The notes below the pieces were generated by a model. The model searched no databases, had not been told where the DNA came from, and saw only the letters and a list, made by a program, of their open reading frames with translations. A stretch of DNA of 64,000 nucleotides from contig JAANDG010000104.1 of the NCBI GenBank assembly GCA_036852015.1, forward strand, positions 248,001-312,000, read 5' to 3'. The position numbers and the translations under genes are program-made. Positions 24,741-37,015 of this stretch are shown piece by piece. The stretch is from Pelodera strongyloides. Taxonomy: Eukaryota; Nematoda; Chromadorea; Rhabditida; Rhabditidae. Each line of letters begins with the position of its first letter. Position 1 is the stretch's first letter.

Positions 24741-24959
24741 AAGGCGCATTTAAGATGGGGAAAAGTTTGAAGAATTCTGGAAAAAGTTGGTTCAAGTTGG
24801 AAACGCGAGAAAAGTTGAGAGATAATGCCAAAAGCGAGACCACAGACAAACATAGCTGAATATCCTGTTTTTCAGCATTATGCTAAATTGTGCAAATGTA
24901 CTATCTTGAACCAACTTTTTCCGGAATTCTTCAAACTTTTCCCAACTCGAACGCGCCTA
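24741..24959. mobile_element. foldback element, GGCGCATTTAAG/GGCGCGTTCGAG ends
   Basis: Arms of about 55 bp sharing GGGAAAAGTTTGAAGAATTC and GGAAAAAGTTGGTTCAA are inverted around an unpaired centre of about 110 bp. The GGCGCGTTCG end resembles that of the MITE at 23004. Confidence 0.75.
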
Positions 24960-26621
24960 AAACCTTGAAAACTTCATCAAGAACATACATCGCAGTGGAG
25001 AACGAATATAGTAAACGGGATGTAAAACTGCAAATAAACAACCGAGCTCTGATTGTTGCCTTCTTTTTTTGCATATATTCTAATTTTTCACAGTGTTTTG
25101 GCATTGCGTATGTAAATATAAATAAATGAAGCCTTATTGCAGCCCAAAAACCGTATTTTCGTGAGACGATGTGTGTTACTACGGTAGCGCATCGAGTTGT
25201 CTCTTTTTGATATGCTATACCAATCTTTTAACACAACGTGAGTCAAAAAAGGCGAAATAAAAAATGTAGGAAAGTGAAGCTATATTTAATGTATAAGAGA
25301 GACAACATTCACAAGGCGTCATGTTCAAACAAACATGAGAAGTTAACTAGTTGGACATACAATATACACTAGGATTTTTGTCTGCGGTTGCAGTTATAGA
25401 GTCTCATAATCAGAAGTACGGCTTCAAGCCTGATAAATATTCAGCGGGGTAAACCAGCAAGTATTTTTTGCGAATTTATGCGAATTGTGCATAAGTATGC
25501 GTAACGTGTGCTTTTCTGCCAGGACATGCTTTACTTCCGACATTTCCTATTTCCGATCTTTGTTCAGCTTTTTGTGTAGAGACAAATTTTCTTATCTTAC
25601 TATTTCAATGATACCATGGGCGCCTGAATGATGCCAACTTTCTGACGAACAACTCCTACATTAAACTTGCTCAATTTTTTTGTTTCCTATATATAGCTGG
25701 AGGAAGATGTGTGCAAAAACACTTTCAAATTTCTTTCTCTGTGAATTTGGCTTTATTGCACTGCGTATTAGCGGACGTTGTTGGGTACTGCTTGCTTGTG
25801 AAACAAAAACAAAATTAAGACGTGTTCAATGCTGTGTTAATTGATTTGTACTATACAATAATAATATCGTATGTTACATCCTCTGATTGATCCTTTTGGG
25901 TGTAAATGAGTAAATAAATTTGCTTTTTTAAAGGGAATATGTAGGCACTCAAAATGAGCAAAACAACTGCGAAACTAGAGTTTCCACACCAGACATGAAT
26001 TTAAGTAGGCGACTGAATATGTAAATTCGAATATTCTCATTTGCATGCAAATATGTCGCTGTTACATGCTATATGCCGATGTATGCACACATATGCAAAA
26101 TTTTTTGCTCCATCAGCACTGCCGTGTAAGCCAGGGGGTCAAGCAACGCGTTTACTATGGAAAAGATGAATTTTGAAAATCATTTTCTTTTAAATGGGAA
26201 ACTTTTAACAATTTTTGTTGTTGTTTCCTTAATGAGGAACACACATTCTATTAATACAGCTTAACTTAAAAAAGGGCATACATATTCCCTTTAAGGGAGT
26301 TTCGTGCAATACATTCTTCTGTATGGCGTTTATCACTTGCTGCGGAAGGACGCCCCGTTCGCGTTCACCATGGAAGCAAATGTTTCACGTTTGCTGCTCC
26401 AGGGTAAGAATTACTGCATATTTTACCGTGTGATCAAGACTAACTAAAACTAGAACATACAAGGGACTGTGAAACTGTTTCTGAAACTGGAATCACCACT
26501 CCTCATTTATAACTGAAAATTTCAGTGATTGTTGCGTAAATTTTTATAAGGGTTTTAGTAGGCTTTCAGTTTCAGCAAAGATTTATTGATTATTGCTGAA
26601 TAATTTATTGATTATTTGCAG
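24960..26621. other. gap between genes with a foldback element
   Basis: No certain exon. TTAAAGGGAATATGTA at 25929 and its complement ending at 26294 bound a 366-bp foldback-like segment. An ATG at 26370 (MEANVSRLLLQ, then GTAAGA) could be a first exon for the transporter gene downstream, but its phase does not join the next exon. Confidence 0.4.
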
Positions 26622-29600
26622 AAAGGCGGGCCTAGAGTTTGCAACCACCTTTTCTTCCTTATGTTATTCGTTGTCTTCCTCAGCGGATGGGTTAGTCTTG
26701 TTTTCCGTTTTATTGAAAATAATATTAGGAATTAGGGGAACACCATTACATGATATTTTAAGTCTATATTTTTCTCTTGATTTTATATGTAAATAGTAAG
26801 TTTCTCAGAATGTATAGCCGTATAGCGTATAGCTTCTCAAATTTACGGCAATGTTTTTCGATGTACTTCTAAATCTAGGTACTGATTTCCATGTTTGCAT
26901 GGAGAAATTCTGATTACGAGCGCATTATCAATGAGCCCTCGGTGACTGACTCATTCGGGAATATTTGTGGTAGTGATAACAAGGAACTGGAAACTTCATC
27001 AAATTTACAAGCACAGAGCACAATGCCGGGAAGGGACAAAACATCGAAACCGTGAGATTTCTTGCTACAAACAAATGTTTGACTTACTGAGATGCTGAGC
27101 AAGCGCTTGGCTTTTAGAAAACAATTATCATAGCTCAAGTTGTCAAAAATAAAAATAAAAGTCAGTACATTTTCAAAAGGTCAAATATCAACGATATAAC
27201 GGTCAAAAAGGTGGATCAACCCGTGCTCTGCTCTCGGCAAAAATTATTTTTGATTTCATTTTTATGCATAAAAAGTTATCTGTAACATGAAATTTCAGTA
27301 ATAAAATTCAATGCCATTTTTTCTATATTCTGAATTCGAATACTTTTGTTTTATACCAGGCAGATTTCTGGATTGCTTGTCGATGTGTACAATTTGCCAA
27401 CAGTAGATAACTACAAACACAAACTACGCGAGTAAACTTTTAGATTTCTATTCCCTCTGGATATCAGTGACCCAGGGTCAACGGTGTGGATTTGTGTGGA
27501 ACAATGCCCTAACGTAACTTATACATCTGAATCTGAAGATGAACTTCGGTGATTATCTAACAATTGTCAAGTCGTACACATGTGTTTTTCCAAGCAGGCA
27601 CCTTTATAAACAAGCTGTGGGCTTGAATTGTAATAATTCGGCTAGCGTTTAAAGCGAAATACCGGCCGGTTTTTGAACCACGTCGAGTACACGGGCATTC
27701 TTATGCAGCTTATGCAAATGATCTTAAATTAGAGTAAGAAACCGAGCTAAATACGAGCAAATTAGCATAAATGCGCAACTGGCCGCGATGCGTTTCAAAA
27801 ACTGGCCGGTATTCAACGTAGTAGTTGAACTATGTTATATGTATTACAGATCGGCCAAGCTATGTGTTGATGAAGGGGACCTAACTACTTCCAGCTATAC
27901 AACCGAGAAGAACATTACCGAATTATGCGCTACGGTCCCAGTGCTCCCATCGTAAGGTTCAAAGTTAAAGGGACAGGCCCACGATTTTTAAAAAAAAGAG
28001 CTGATAACAAATTACGTCGTTACACCAGCACGTCAAATAATACTACAGAAAATGCAGTACATTGGTGTTAATGCGTAACACTAAAAATATTATTATTTCC
28101 AGGAAGCCTGTTTTGCATCGATGTTTTCCTACAGCAGCCAAGCTCAATGTGGTTCGGGGTATACTGCAAACACATTCTACAATTCATGATCTGGGTTTGT
28201 TGTTTTTATTTGAGCAAAAGGTATGCTTCATTATTTTTAGGGCCTGATTGTGAGATTTGAACTTTCTTGTCCTAAAGTTCCCAGTTGCAGCTCGTCAGTT
28301 ACTCTCCGATATCAGGTTCATGTCCATGGGAACTTATACCATACTGGGAGCAGCGGGAGTTGGTAACATTGGTAAGCCTCATTTGTGAGAATAGTTAATA
28401 GAATACTATAGAATAGAATAGTTAATAGAATTTATGTGAGAATACTCACATAAATTTGCTCAAGATAATTAAAACCATGGCCATTCAATTGATGCTTGTC
28501 AACCTTTCATCATATTGATGCACACATTTTATGTGTTAATAAATATTTAAAAATATTTAGAGAATTTTAAACATTTGGGACCCAGTCAAACAGAAGGTGA
28601 AACTCATGTCGGACAACTGAATTTCCAGATCGAGTTCATTTAGCATAACTACATAGGACTGCAGTTGTCCGTCACACGTTTCGAAAAGCGGCCGTTATGC
28701 TGCTTTATATTTTTAAATCATATCCGAGCAATCATTTCCTTCCAGTACTTTGCATCGCCATAGTGGTGCTGTTGCGTTTCATCCGTCCGGTTATTTTCTG
28801 TGTAATCCAGGCCGTCGTCCTCTTTTTCTGGCTTTGTAAGTTTCCTTTGAACCTCTAAAAAACTGATTCGAAAAGCATACCATGGTACCAGCTGCTATGG
28901 TTTCAGTACGATCATTGTGACCAAGCTCAGGCATTAGGACAATAGAATGTGGGATAATTAATAATAATAATAATAATAATTTATTACGCACACATACAAT
29001 TCATGAGAAAAATATATGCAACGTACAGTTTTGTCGAGTAAAGCAACGGCACAAATAAAAATATGAAGAAAGCGAAACAATAAATAAAGGGACACATTAT
29101 ACAGAAATCTATGAAGCTAAGTGCGGAGTTTCCTCAATCATAATAGAAGTTCGATTCGCAGGCGCGCAGCGCGGGCATGCGAATACGCGTCCGCGGAAGA
29201 GATATGGCTTTTTGACAAATGAAAGTGTTGAAAGTTTTTGAATGGACTTGCGGATTTAAAGGGATGGGAAAAACCGATTTCCACGAGATTGAGTGATTTT
29301 TTTAAGTAATTGAAAAGTTAACCTTTTTAGATTTTCCTTTTGAATACCTGTCTGAATACACCGAGGATATGAGAGATGCAGAGGTTTTTTTTTTGTATAC
29401 AGTTCAATTGTCAATTAGTAAATAGCAGCTGGTAGACTAGTAGTTTAATAAATACAAATTACTCTGGGACAACATCGGTATCTACAACTCCAGTAGCCTC
29501 GCAAAACGGCAATGGTAGTTGGCTAGATAGATATAATAGCACAAATATATAATCTGAAGATGCATGCCGTTAAAGGGCATGTCAAGCCTGATTCACAGAT

Positions 29601-32600
29601 ATTCTATAACACGCTGTCACAGCTACCGTAGTTTACACAATTTCTCTCGCGCTCTCCTCTTTTTCTTTGCTGACTTAAACAAATTTCTCTCGCGCCCTCC
29701 TCTTTTTCTTTGCTGTCTAACAGCAAACGGTCCTGCGGCAGAGAATAGTTCTGATTTTGTCCACACGACTCGATTCCCATACTGAAGAAGTTTTTTGGAG
29801 GGGTTTGAAATCATTTTTCTTCTTACATGAAAGTTTTTGTTTATTTTTATTTTCACTTTCCTTACCTTCAAAAGGCAAGCTTTTTTCTGAGCCCAACATG
29901 CAAAACCGGCTTGACAGTCCCTTTAAGGGGCTTATTCAGTGATTCATCTGTTACCGTATATGCAAACTAATATCCCTAACCTGGTTATTCTAATGTTCCG
30001 TTCCTGTTGAGATACATATATTAATTGCATCTGTTTTATTTTTTAAATTCTTTTACTCAAAAATCAGCCGCGCCCAGAAATAAGCGGTTGAATTAAACGC
30101 ATGGTAAGAATATGAAAAGTATAAAAAGTTTACGACGAGTTGCAGAAGTGGTCTGTGATGGGAAATGAATCTTCACTTGGCGTCGATTTGGGGGGAATCT
30201 TAAATCCACGAACAGCTGGAATATCGTGCATGGTAGTGATATTGTTTATTTTTTCCGGTTGATTCACGATAAAACATGTTTTTGTCTGGATTCATACGGT
30301 TTACATTACATTCCCTGTTAGAATGACAAGCCACGACAACATCGTTATTGTCGGATTTTACAGTAGATTACGACGAAAACTTCTAAGAGTTCAACTAGTT
30401 TGCAATTCCGCGGTATTTTCTTAGGTCTGTATGCTTATAGAATATAAAATTATCTATAATTTAATTTAGGTGATCCTATACATCTTATGTGGATATTCCT
30501 GTTATCGTGGTAAGAACACCGCCCGTGTTTTAAACATGGCTGCCATTCGGATTTTTGAAATGCCCATCCTTCTGATCCAGGTAAAATTATACATTATTTA
30601 GTCGCCTACTCAATGCCTCTAGCTGAGTCCCACTAATAAAATTTGAGTGGTGCACAGCGAAAATCTGTCTCGCAGCGGGAAGCAGCTGGTGTGCTGGCGC
30701 AATGACTGAATAAAAATGCGAAAATCGATGCAGAACTAGTTAAAAAGGCACGCCGTGACCTGGTACTACCGGAAAGGGTGGCCAATGACTCGCGAGGACC
30801 GGGCGAGAGTCCGGCGAAGTCTGGGCGAGGTGACAGCGATATGTTGGGTAGGCGCATCCGATTTTGTTTCTCTCCGACTCCGAGCCTTCAAAGTCTGGAG
30901 TTATCTGCCAAACAACGAATCGGCCTCCCGAGCAGATTGATCACCGGGTTTGTATCCGCCTAACCTGGTAGTCATTTTATATAATAAGGTATATCTTATA
31001 TTTTTTACCTGTTTTAGCCCATCTTGGTCAGCACGCTGCTTATTTTGCTGTTTGGATACTCATTGTTTACATTGTTGCTACTGTCTTCGTGTGAGTTATT
31101 CGTTACTCTATCATTTTTTATTAACCCTATCTCCAATTATAATTACTTTCTGGGGCTTGAATCGGGCAAGGTACTTTTATTTCTTTTCAGTGGAAGAACC
31201 AAGCGTTTCGCAACAATTCAGTAGCAGTGCGGAGCAAACTTATTTCTTTCTTCCCCCAAGGTGTTTTATTTTTGCAACGTTCTTTTTGAGATATTACCCG
31301 TGTTACTGGGTCACTGGAAACCAATTCCAAGGCGCCCAAACAAACATAGACTTTTCCAGTTGGCAGAAAAAAAGTTTATTCCATTGTAAACCTGTTTCCT
31401 GGTGAAAAAAGACTGGTCTCAACTCTCCAGTATATTAGCTACATAAATACATACATGTGAATGCGGTTCGAAGAATACTGCAGTAATACACGGGGAAATA
31501 TTCTACAAAATAAATATGCGACATTTAGATTGCTCATTATCTACCATATTTTCGGATTTATCTGGATGTTCAATTTTATCACATTTGTTCAACGACACAT
31601 CACGGCAGCCACGATTGTTTACGGTCATTTCAGCAAGTAGGGGCTCAAATTGTTGACTATTTAACAGTGTTTTCCTAATAAGCGGATTGAAGTATTGATC
31701 AGAACTTTGCCTCCTGAGGCCATACTCACCACTCAATTCCCCATGGGTGTGGGAGGCGTGGGAGGCGCAGGGAAAAGACAGAAGTTTCCCTTCGGGGAAT
31801 TGATTGGTGAATACAACTTCTACTTCAGTTCCATAATACGACTTTTCTGTGAAAGTATGCTTGTAAAGTCGCCAGTAATGTGTATGAGGGGGAAAGTAGA
31901 AGCTTGAGCTAGTCTACTAAAGGTCCAAGCTGTTTTGGCACTCACAAGAAATGGGCAACGCCATAAACAAGCTGGAGAACGTCACTTATGGTATTAAACT
32001 ATTGTGCGCGTGAATCCTTAAAGAGTGATTTATACGTGGTTTGTGAAACGTACACTGGATAGCTACATTCCCATGTATATGTTACCAGACGGCTATCGCC
32101 GCCTGAGGCGGCTTTCAAAGGTTGAAATGCAGGAGCAATGAACACATTTATATGAAACGTTTGCAACGTAGATTGAAAAAATCGTGCAATAAGTTTCGAT
32201 TTCGCTTTCTCAAGAGTGAGCTCTGACTCTCTTTTTATAACCTTTGGATATTCTAATTTTCGTTATGTTCACACAAACAAAAAAGTAAACTCTTCTCCTT
32301 TATATAATAAGATATGGAATCCGTGCTCTTCCATTTCAGGCGAGCACAAAAAAAAATTTCATAGAATGCATGTAAATGCGGTTATCAAGAGTACGGTTCA
32401 AAATAACAAGCCATTATATGCTTAGGATAAAATTCGAGCACAAAGTTGGCACTGTCAAGCGTTGGACTCTGATCGGAGAAGCCAGTATACAAGTCCTTGC
32501 TAATGGACATGGTCAAGCAGCACTTGCGGGCCTGATAACCAGTCTTGTACCTCTGCCTCGATTCGTTGTGAGATACGCTTACGCATGGTATGTTGTTTAT

Positions 32601-35224
32601 AAGACAACCTGAGGTGACTTTCCAATAAGATTGCATACTTATATGAAACTCCCGAAATGTATGTTTGGTTTAGGCAACAGTATACGATGCGCATATGCAT
32701 ACACAACACGAATGGTACACGATGTCATGCGCACACGACATTTATACAAATTAGAAAAACATGCTAAATATAGGTTGATTTTGATGGGCCCGTCCCTCGA
32801 AACGTTGGCGAACCCTGCATACCTACTTATACGCTTATACCAAACACCTGAAAATTAGAAAAAAATGTCGTAACTCGCAATCAAACAGACAGATAGATAC
32901 ACATACTTCCTTTAACATAATTATGAAAACAAACCATTACTTGATACATAAACTCCTTTCCTGGGTTTTTTTGTACAACAAATTATCTTTATGAAATTTT
33001 TTTTATCGGCATTTGAAAATCTGCAGGCTCAAGCACCATTCTGACGGCCACAGCTACAGTTCACATCGCAAACTAAGGTCGCTAGCCGAAGAGGTCGATA
33101 AACTTTACGTGAATTCTAATTCTAATCCAATTAGACCAATTCCGTGTGCAGCAGATTTTTACGATTGCTCCACTTTTGGCGAAATGAACAAGAAAGAGGT
33201 AAGTCTTAAAGTAAAAAAAAAAAAAACAATTATAAGAGGTCACGCACCTTGACAACTGAGTGCAGCAGCATCATATCGATATTGATTATTTATTTGTTTA
33301 TTTACACCAAAGTGTGCGCAACATCATATCAAATCATATCACGCGTACTCACTTTGTAAAACTACGACAAGTACCCTTGTTCTTGAATAGCTTGTGCTGT
33401 GAGCTCTTTTATCTTTATTTAGTACTCTGATTTACTAATCGGTGTAATTGTTTTGCAATAAATGGTTGTATCTATGGAACGCTTAGATTCTGACGTGGAA
33501 AAATATTCAACCGCAGTTTGTGCAAGCAAGTGCCTATTTCTATCTAGTGTATCTCCAGGCAGTCATTGCCTCGCTTACAGCCACATATGTTTATTCCTCA
33601 TTGCGGGTGCGTTTTGATCTTACTGTATATCCATTTTACTATTAACTATATACTTTATTTTACTGTCAAATGTATCCGAAACGGCTTTTCGCATGTGTAC
33701 AAAGGTTACAACGCGAAACTTTGGCCGGTGGGCGGCCTACGAAAACATGGATGAGCACAGGTGCCGCGGCCCACCCATGTCGGGCCTAGTGTAGGACGCG
33801 CACCGTCGTAGGGTGGTCCTGAGGTAGGTCTGAGGACGGCCACCTTCAATTTACGTGTGTATTTTTGTTCACATACACCTGGCCCATAACAGGCAGACGT
33901 AAGGCGCACCAGCCGCCCACCTTTTCTGTGTCTATCCACTCACTTTCCCATTTATGGGCGAGGTGTAGGCGACGTGTAGGCGGCCCACCTTTTTCGGGCC
34001 CAGTGTAGGCCGCGCACAGACCAAGTTTCCTCAGCGTAGCGAGACATTTTGAAAAACAAAAAAATATCGCAAACTTTGAAAGAAAAAATCCGTGCTCTAC
34101 TTAGTGCAGATAGCTGATATAATCAGAGATTCTGCCAACTCCCAATATAAGATTCAAAAACACACGAATGAAAGTGGTTTCTATTCGACCGGTTTTTATT
34201 CGACTCTACGTAGTGGTTCAATTACGCAGCGGCCTGCTAGGTATTCTAGGTATCATAATATCTACACTTTAGAATGACCCAGAAGTCTACCATCCCTGGT
34301 TTCCAGCGCTGCTTACACTCATCGCCTCGTACATTATGGCAAATTGCCTTCTTTCCGTTTACGACACGACAATCTGTCAATTACGTCTGTGCGTAATGTG
34401 CTTCGAAGAAAAGGTATGAGTAATTTTTCGAAGCGAATGGTCCTATGTATGGGTGTTATATATATCATCTTCTAAGATAGAAAACAACAGTATATATAGT
34501 GTATGGCTATGGTTACATCCTTTCCTATTAATTTGTCTATATTCGATTATATAAAAGAACAAACTTTATATGTCTGTTCGTGAAGATACACGTTGCGCAA
34601 ATATACAGGCGTTTGGTAATAGTAGCCCAACGTTGCGCGCTTTTTCAAATTATAGCCTTCGCGTATTATTGCATAAACCTTGGAAGATACGTTTCGGGAG
34701 TTTCATATAAGTTGAATCTTTCGAAATGGAAACTCGTAAAGGTAGTGCAAAAAAAATAAAATAATAGAATGATGACTGCCTACTCGATGGGTCGCAGTCC
34801 ACCAATTGGTAAGACGAAATGATTTTGTTTTGTTTTCTAGTACTGCACAAATATTTCCACTGGCTTGTCCATTTTTTGCTTGTAAATTATGTTACTGGCA
34901 GGACGTTCGGGACAGCGAAAGAGACGACGCCATTTTACGGGGGAAACTACTTGTGGAGGCCTACGAGGTACGCTTCCATTGTAAATCTTTTGCCTAGCTA
35001 TTCACCAGTTTCGTGGCAGTCTCTATAAATGAGGCAGTCTTTATAAAGAAACCTATTAAGTTCACTACATACATTTTACCGACACAGTGCTCGTTTTCCA
35101 GCAGCACAGTCAAAAGCTAAGCTACCTCGGCTTTATAAAAACGCGAGCCGAGTCAGACGTTAGGCGAAATGTGTTACAAGTGCGAAATAGCGTGACAAGG
35201 TTAGGGGTGCAGAGATTGGTGTGA
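26622..35224 (+). CDS. choline-transporter-like protein (CTL/SLC44 family), first exon not placed
   Basis: Seventeen exons join in phase: 26622-26690, 26879-27051, 27360-27431, 27468-27548, 27850-27951, 28103-28194, 28285-28371, 28746-28835, 29331-29383, 30470-30580, 31018-31090, 31191-31260, 33027-33198, 33517-33606, 34273-34413, 34902-34967, 35102-35224; 554 aa plus an N-terminus. Family marks: a first membrane span (NHLFFLMLFVVFLSGW) then DSFGNICG; GLLVDVYNL; WICVEQCPN; PVLHRC before the next spans; a C-terminal span with SYIMANCLLSVYD followed by CFEEKDVRDSERDD. CTL proteins are plasma-membrane or organelle choline transporters of about 10 spans. Here the block between YVYSS (about 33600) and HPWFPALLTLI (34294), which in relatives holds RYHLG-type and FC-x-SA-type motifs, has no exon that I can find. 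The gene may be divergent, truncated or decaying. The LTR element lies 250 bp downstream. Confidence 0.75.
27648..27819. mobile_element. MITE, AAATACCGGCCGGTTTTTGA ends (copy 1)
   Basis: Inverted ends TTTAAAGCGAAATACCGGCC and the complement AAACTGGCCGGTATT bound 172 bp in intron 5 of the CTL gene. A second copy lies at 48033-48190. Confidence 0.75.
28446..28550 (+). repeat. short interspersed repeat with 3' hairpin and AATAAA (copy 2)
   Basis: Near-identical to the copies at 9880 and 49749: AAGATAATTAAAACCATGGC, CATATTGATGCACACA, then TGTGTTAATAAATATT. It lies in an intron of the CTL gene, in the same orientation as the gene. Confidence 0.75.
29156..29220. repeat. partial copy of the AGGCGCGCAGCGCG element
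   Basis: CAGGCGCGCAGCGCG followed by CGTCCGCGGAAGAGATATGGC matches one arm and the adjacent interior of the foldback element at 41628-41814. The other arm is absent. Confidence 0.6.
31714..31816. mobile_element. short copy of the CTGAGGCC MITE family
   Basis: CTGAGGCCATACTCACCACT on the left and TTGGTGAATAC on the right bound about 100 bp with paired CAATTCCCC/GGGGAATTG inside. It sits in the 1.8-kb intron of the CTL gene. Confidence 0.6.
33721..34015. repeat. GC-rich repeated block in CTL intron
   Basis: GGCGGCC, CCCACC, GTGTAGG and CGCGCAC motifs recur several times (for example GGGCCTAGTGTAGGACGCGC and GGGCCCAGTGTAGGCCGCGC). It lies exactly in the intron where the missing CTL core would be expected. 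Confidence 0.6.
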
Positions 35225-35476
35225 TAGACAGAGGGTGAATATAAGGTCCTGCATACCGTTTCACTACGGCTGCGGTACGTCAGTTATTTTATAAAGTCGA
35301 GATAGCTTAGTTTTTGTGCTTGAACCTGGCTCAAGCGAAGGAAATTTACTGCAATTTACACATTTTGACCGTTATAGGTCACACTATCAATATAAAGTAT
35401 AAAAAAGGTGCAAATTGAGGTGAACCTATCCCTGGGGGACGCGGTGACCGTTTTGAGTTTTGACCCTTATGTATAC

Positions 35477-37015
35477 TATTATATCCTGATACCTCGCCTT
35501 GGTATCGGATACAATGTTGTTGTGTCGGTGATATATTTAACACATAAAATAGCCAAGCATATCTTTATTCGTGGTGCGGAGTGCTCTCTATAGATGTGCA
35601 AGAGCAACTGGCTCGTTCTATCTATCTCTCCCTAGGCCGGCGGTTGTAAACTATGGGCGGCCTAGGTCAACGGGGGATAAACAATGAGAGATGCTATAAG
35701 ATAGGGGAGACAGTATGCGGCTATATAGTTTAGAATAAGAGGGAAGATACCGCATACTGGAAGCCTACCTTACATGCCCTTTTCCGAACAAGAGCTGGAC
35801 CCCAGCTCTTCTAATTGTAAGGAACAGGGTTCCACGAATAACAAACAAGATATTATCAACTATCAAATCACAATTTCTAGATCTTTCATCAAATGGCTAA
35901 AATTATACGCACCATCTTCCTGATCTTAACAATCACGAGTTATAAACTTCAACTAAACACGAAATGGCTATAAAAATTCAACAACAACTTCAGATAACAC
36001 ACAACTTCAGGAAATAAACAAAAATTAATGACAAGTGCATCATCCTAGAACATTATTCGAAAAAAAATAAACGTGACTTCTCAAATATTTCAATTACATA
36101 AGGACGGGCCACTCTCAGCGGGCGCCTACTGGGTGGTCTAATTAATTGCTTTTCTTAATAATTATTCTACCTCAACTAGCTATTAGTGGGATCCGGCTAG
36201 TCCTTGCTGCCCAACCATCCCTACCATAATTACTGCCGGGGATGTTTCGCACGTCATCTTAGCGGGGCCCTTGTCAAAAATCAATAAATAATAATCTATC
36301 CCTAGCATAGTTGGGTTGTCCTTACGGGGCTGCTTACAGTCACTTAAAAAAAATCCTTCTTACTAAAATAATGAACAGTAACTAACGAATACACTTATTA
36401 TGGTCCCTACAACTCATACTTTGAGAAAAAGTAAACCAACGGCGGTATGGTAGCAGCTCCTTAGTTGTTCACGATGGTCCACACGCTTCTCTATCAACCG
36501 TTTGGCACAGAATTTAATAGTAGACCTTGCGGGAATAATAGTCTGACGAAAGAATATCAGTATGAATGGAATCTGGCGGAAGAACAAATATTCTGACGTA
36601 TGGGGTTAGAGGGTTTTGAATAAGGGGTTGGAAGTTGTGTTGTTGTTGAGGAATTAGGCGAATATGATGGTAGGTTCGGAGTCTATCGGAAAATTTGATA
36701 GACCTCCGCGGTCGCCATATTATATCCTGATACCTCGCCTTGGTATCGGATACAATGTTGTTGTGTCGGTGATATATTTAACACATAAAATAGCCAAGCA
36801 TATCTTTATTCGTGGTGCGGAGTGCTCTCTATAGATGTGCAAGAGCAACTGGCTCGTTCTATCTATCTCTCCCTAGGCCGGCGGTTGTAAACTATGGGCG
36901 GCCTAGGTCAACGGGGGATAAACAATGAGAGATGCTATAAGATAGGGGAGACAGTATGCGGCTATATAGTTTAGAATAAGAGGGAAGATACCGCATACTG
37001 GAAGCCTACCTTACA
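35477..37015 (-). mobile_element. non-coding LTR retrotransposon (TRIM/LARD-like) with identical LTRs
   Basis: Two direct repeats of 298 bp (35477-35774 and 36718-37015) are identical by eye, 1,241 bp apart. Read on the minus strand, the LTR starts TGTAAGG. Directly inside the upstream LTR is TGGCGACCGCGG, a primer-binding site beginning with TGG and resembling the tRNA-Arg type. Just before the downstream LTR is the purine run GGAAAAGGG, a polypurine tract. Outer flanks share ATAC(T), a 4-5 bp target duplication. The 943-bp interior has no gag or pol frame, so it must be moved by a partner element. LTR identity points to a very recent insertion. Confidence 0.9.

Noticed and set aside
33027..33198. 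Separate gene in the CTL intron
   Set aside because: It joins the exons before and after in phase and fits the extracellular loop before the next membrane span.
34806..34997. Alternative frames around the penultimate CTL exon (KYFHWLVHFLLVNYVTGRTF)
   Set aside because: The frame crosses the splice acceptor used by the exon at 34902; the exon reading DVRDSERDD matches the CTL family and joins in phase.
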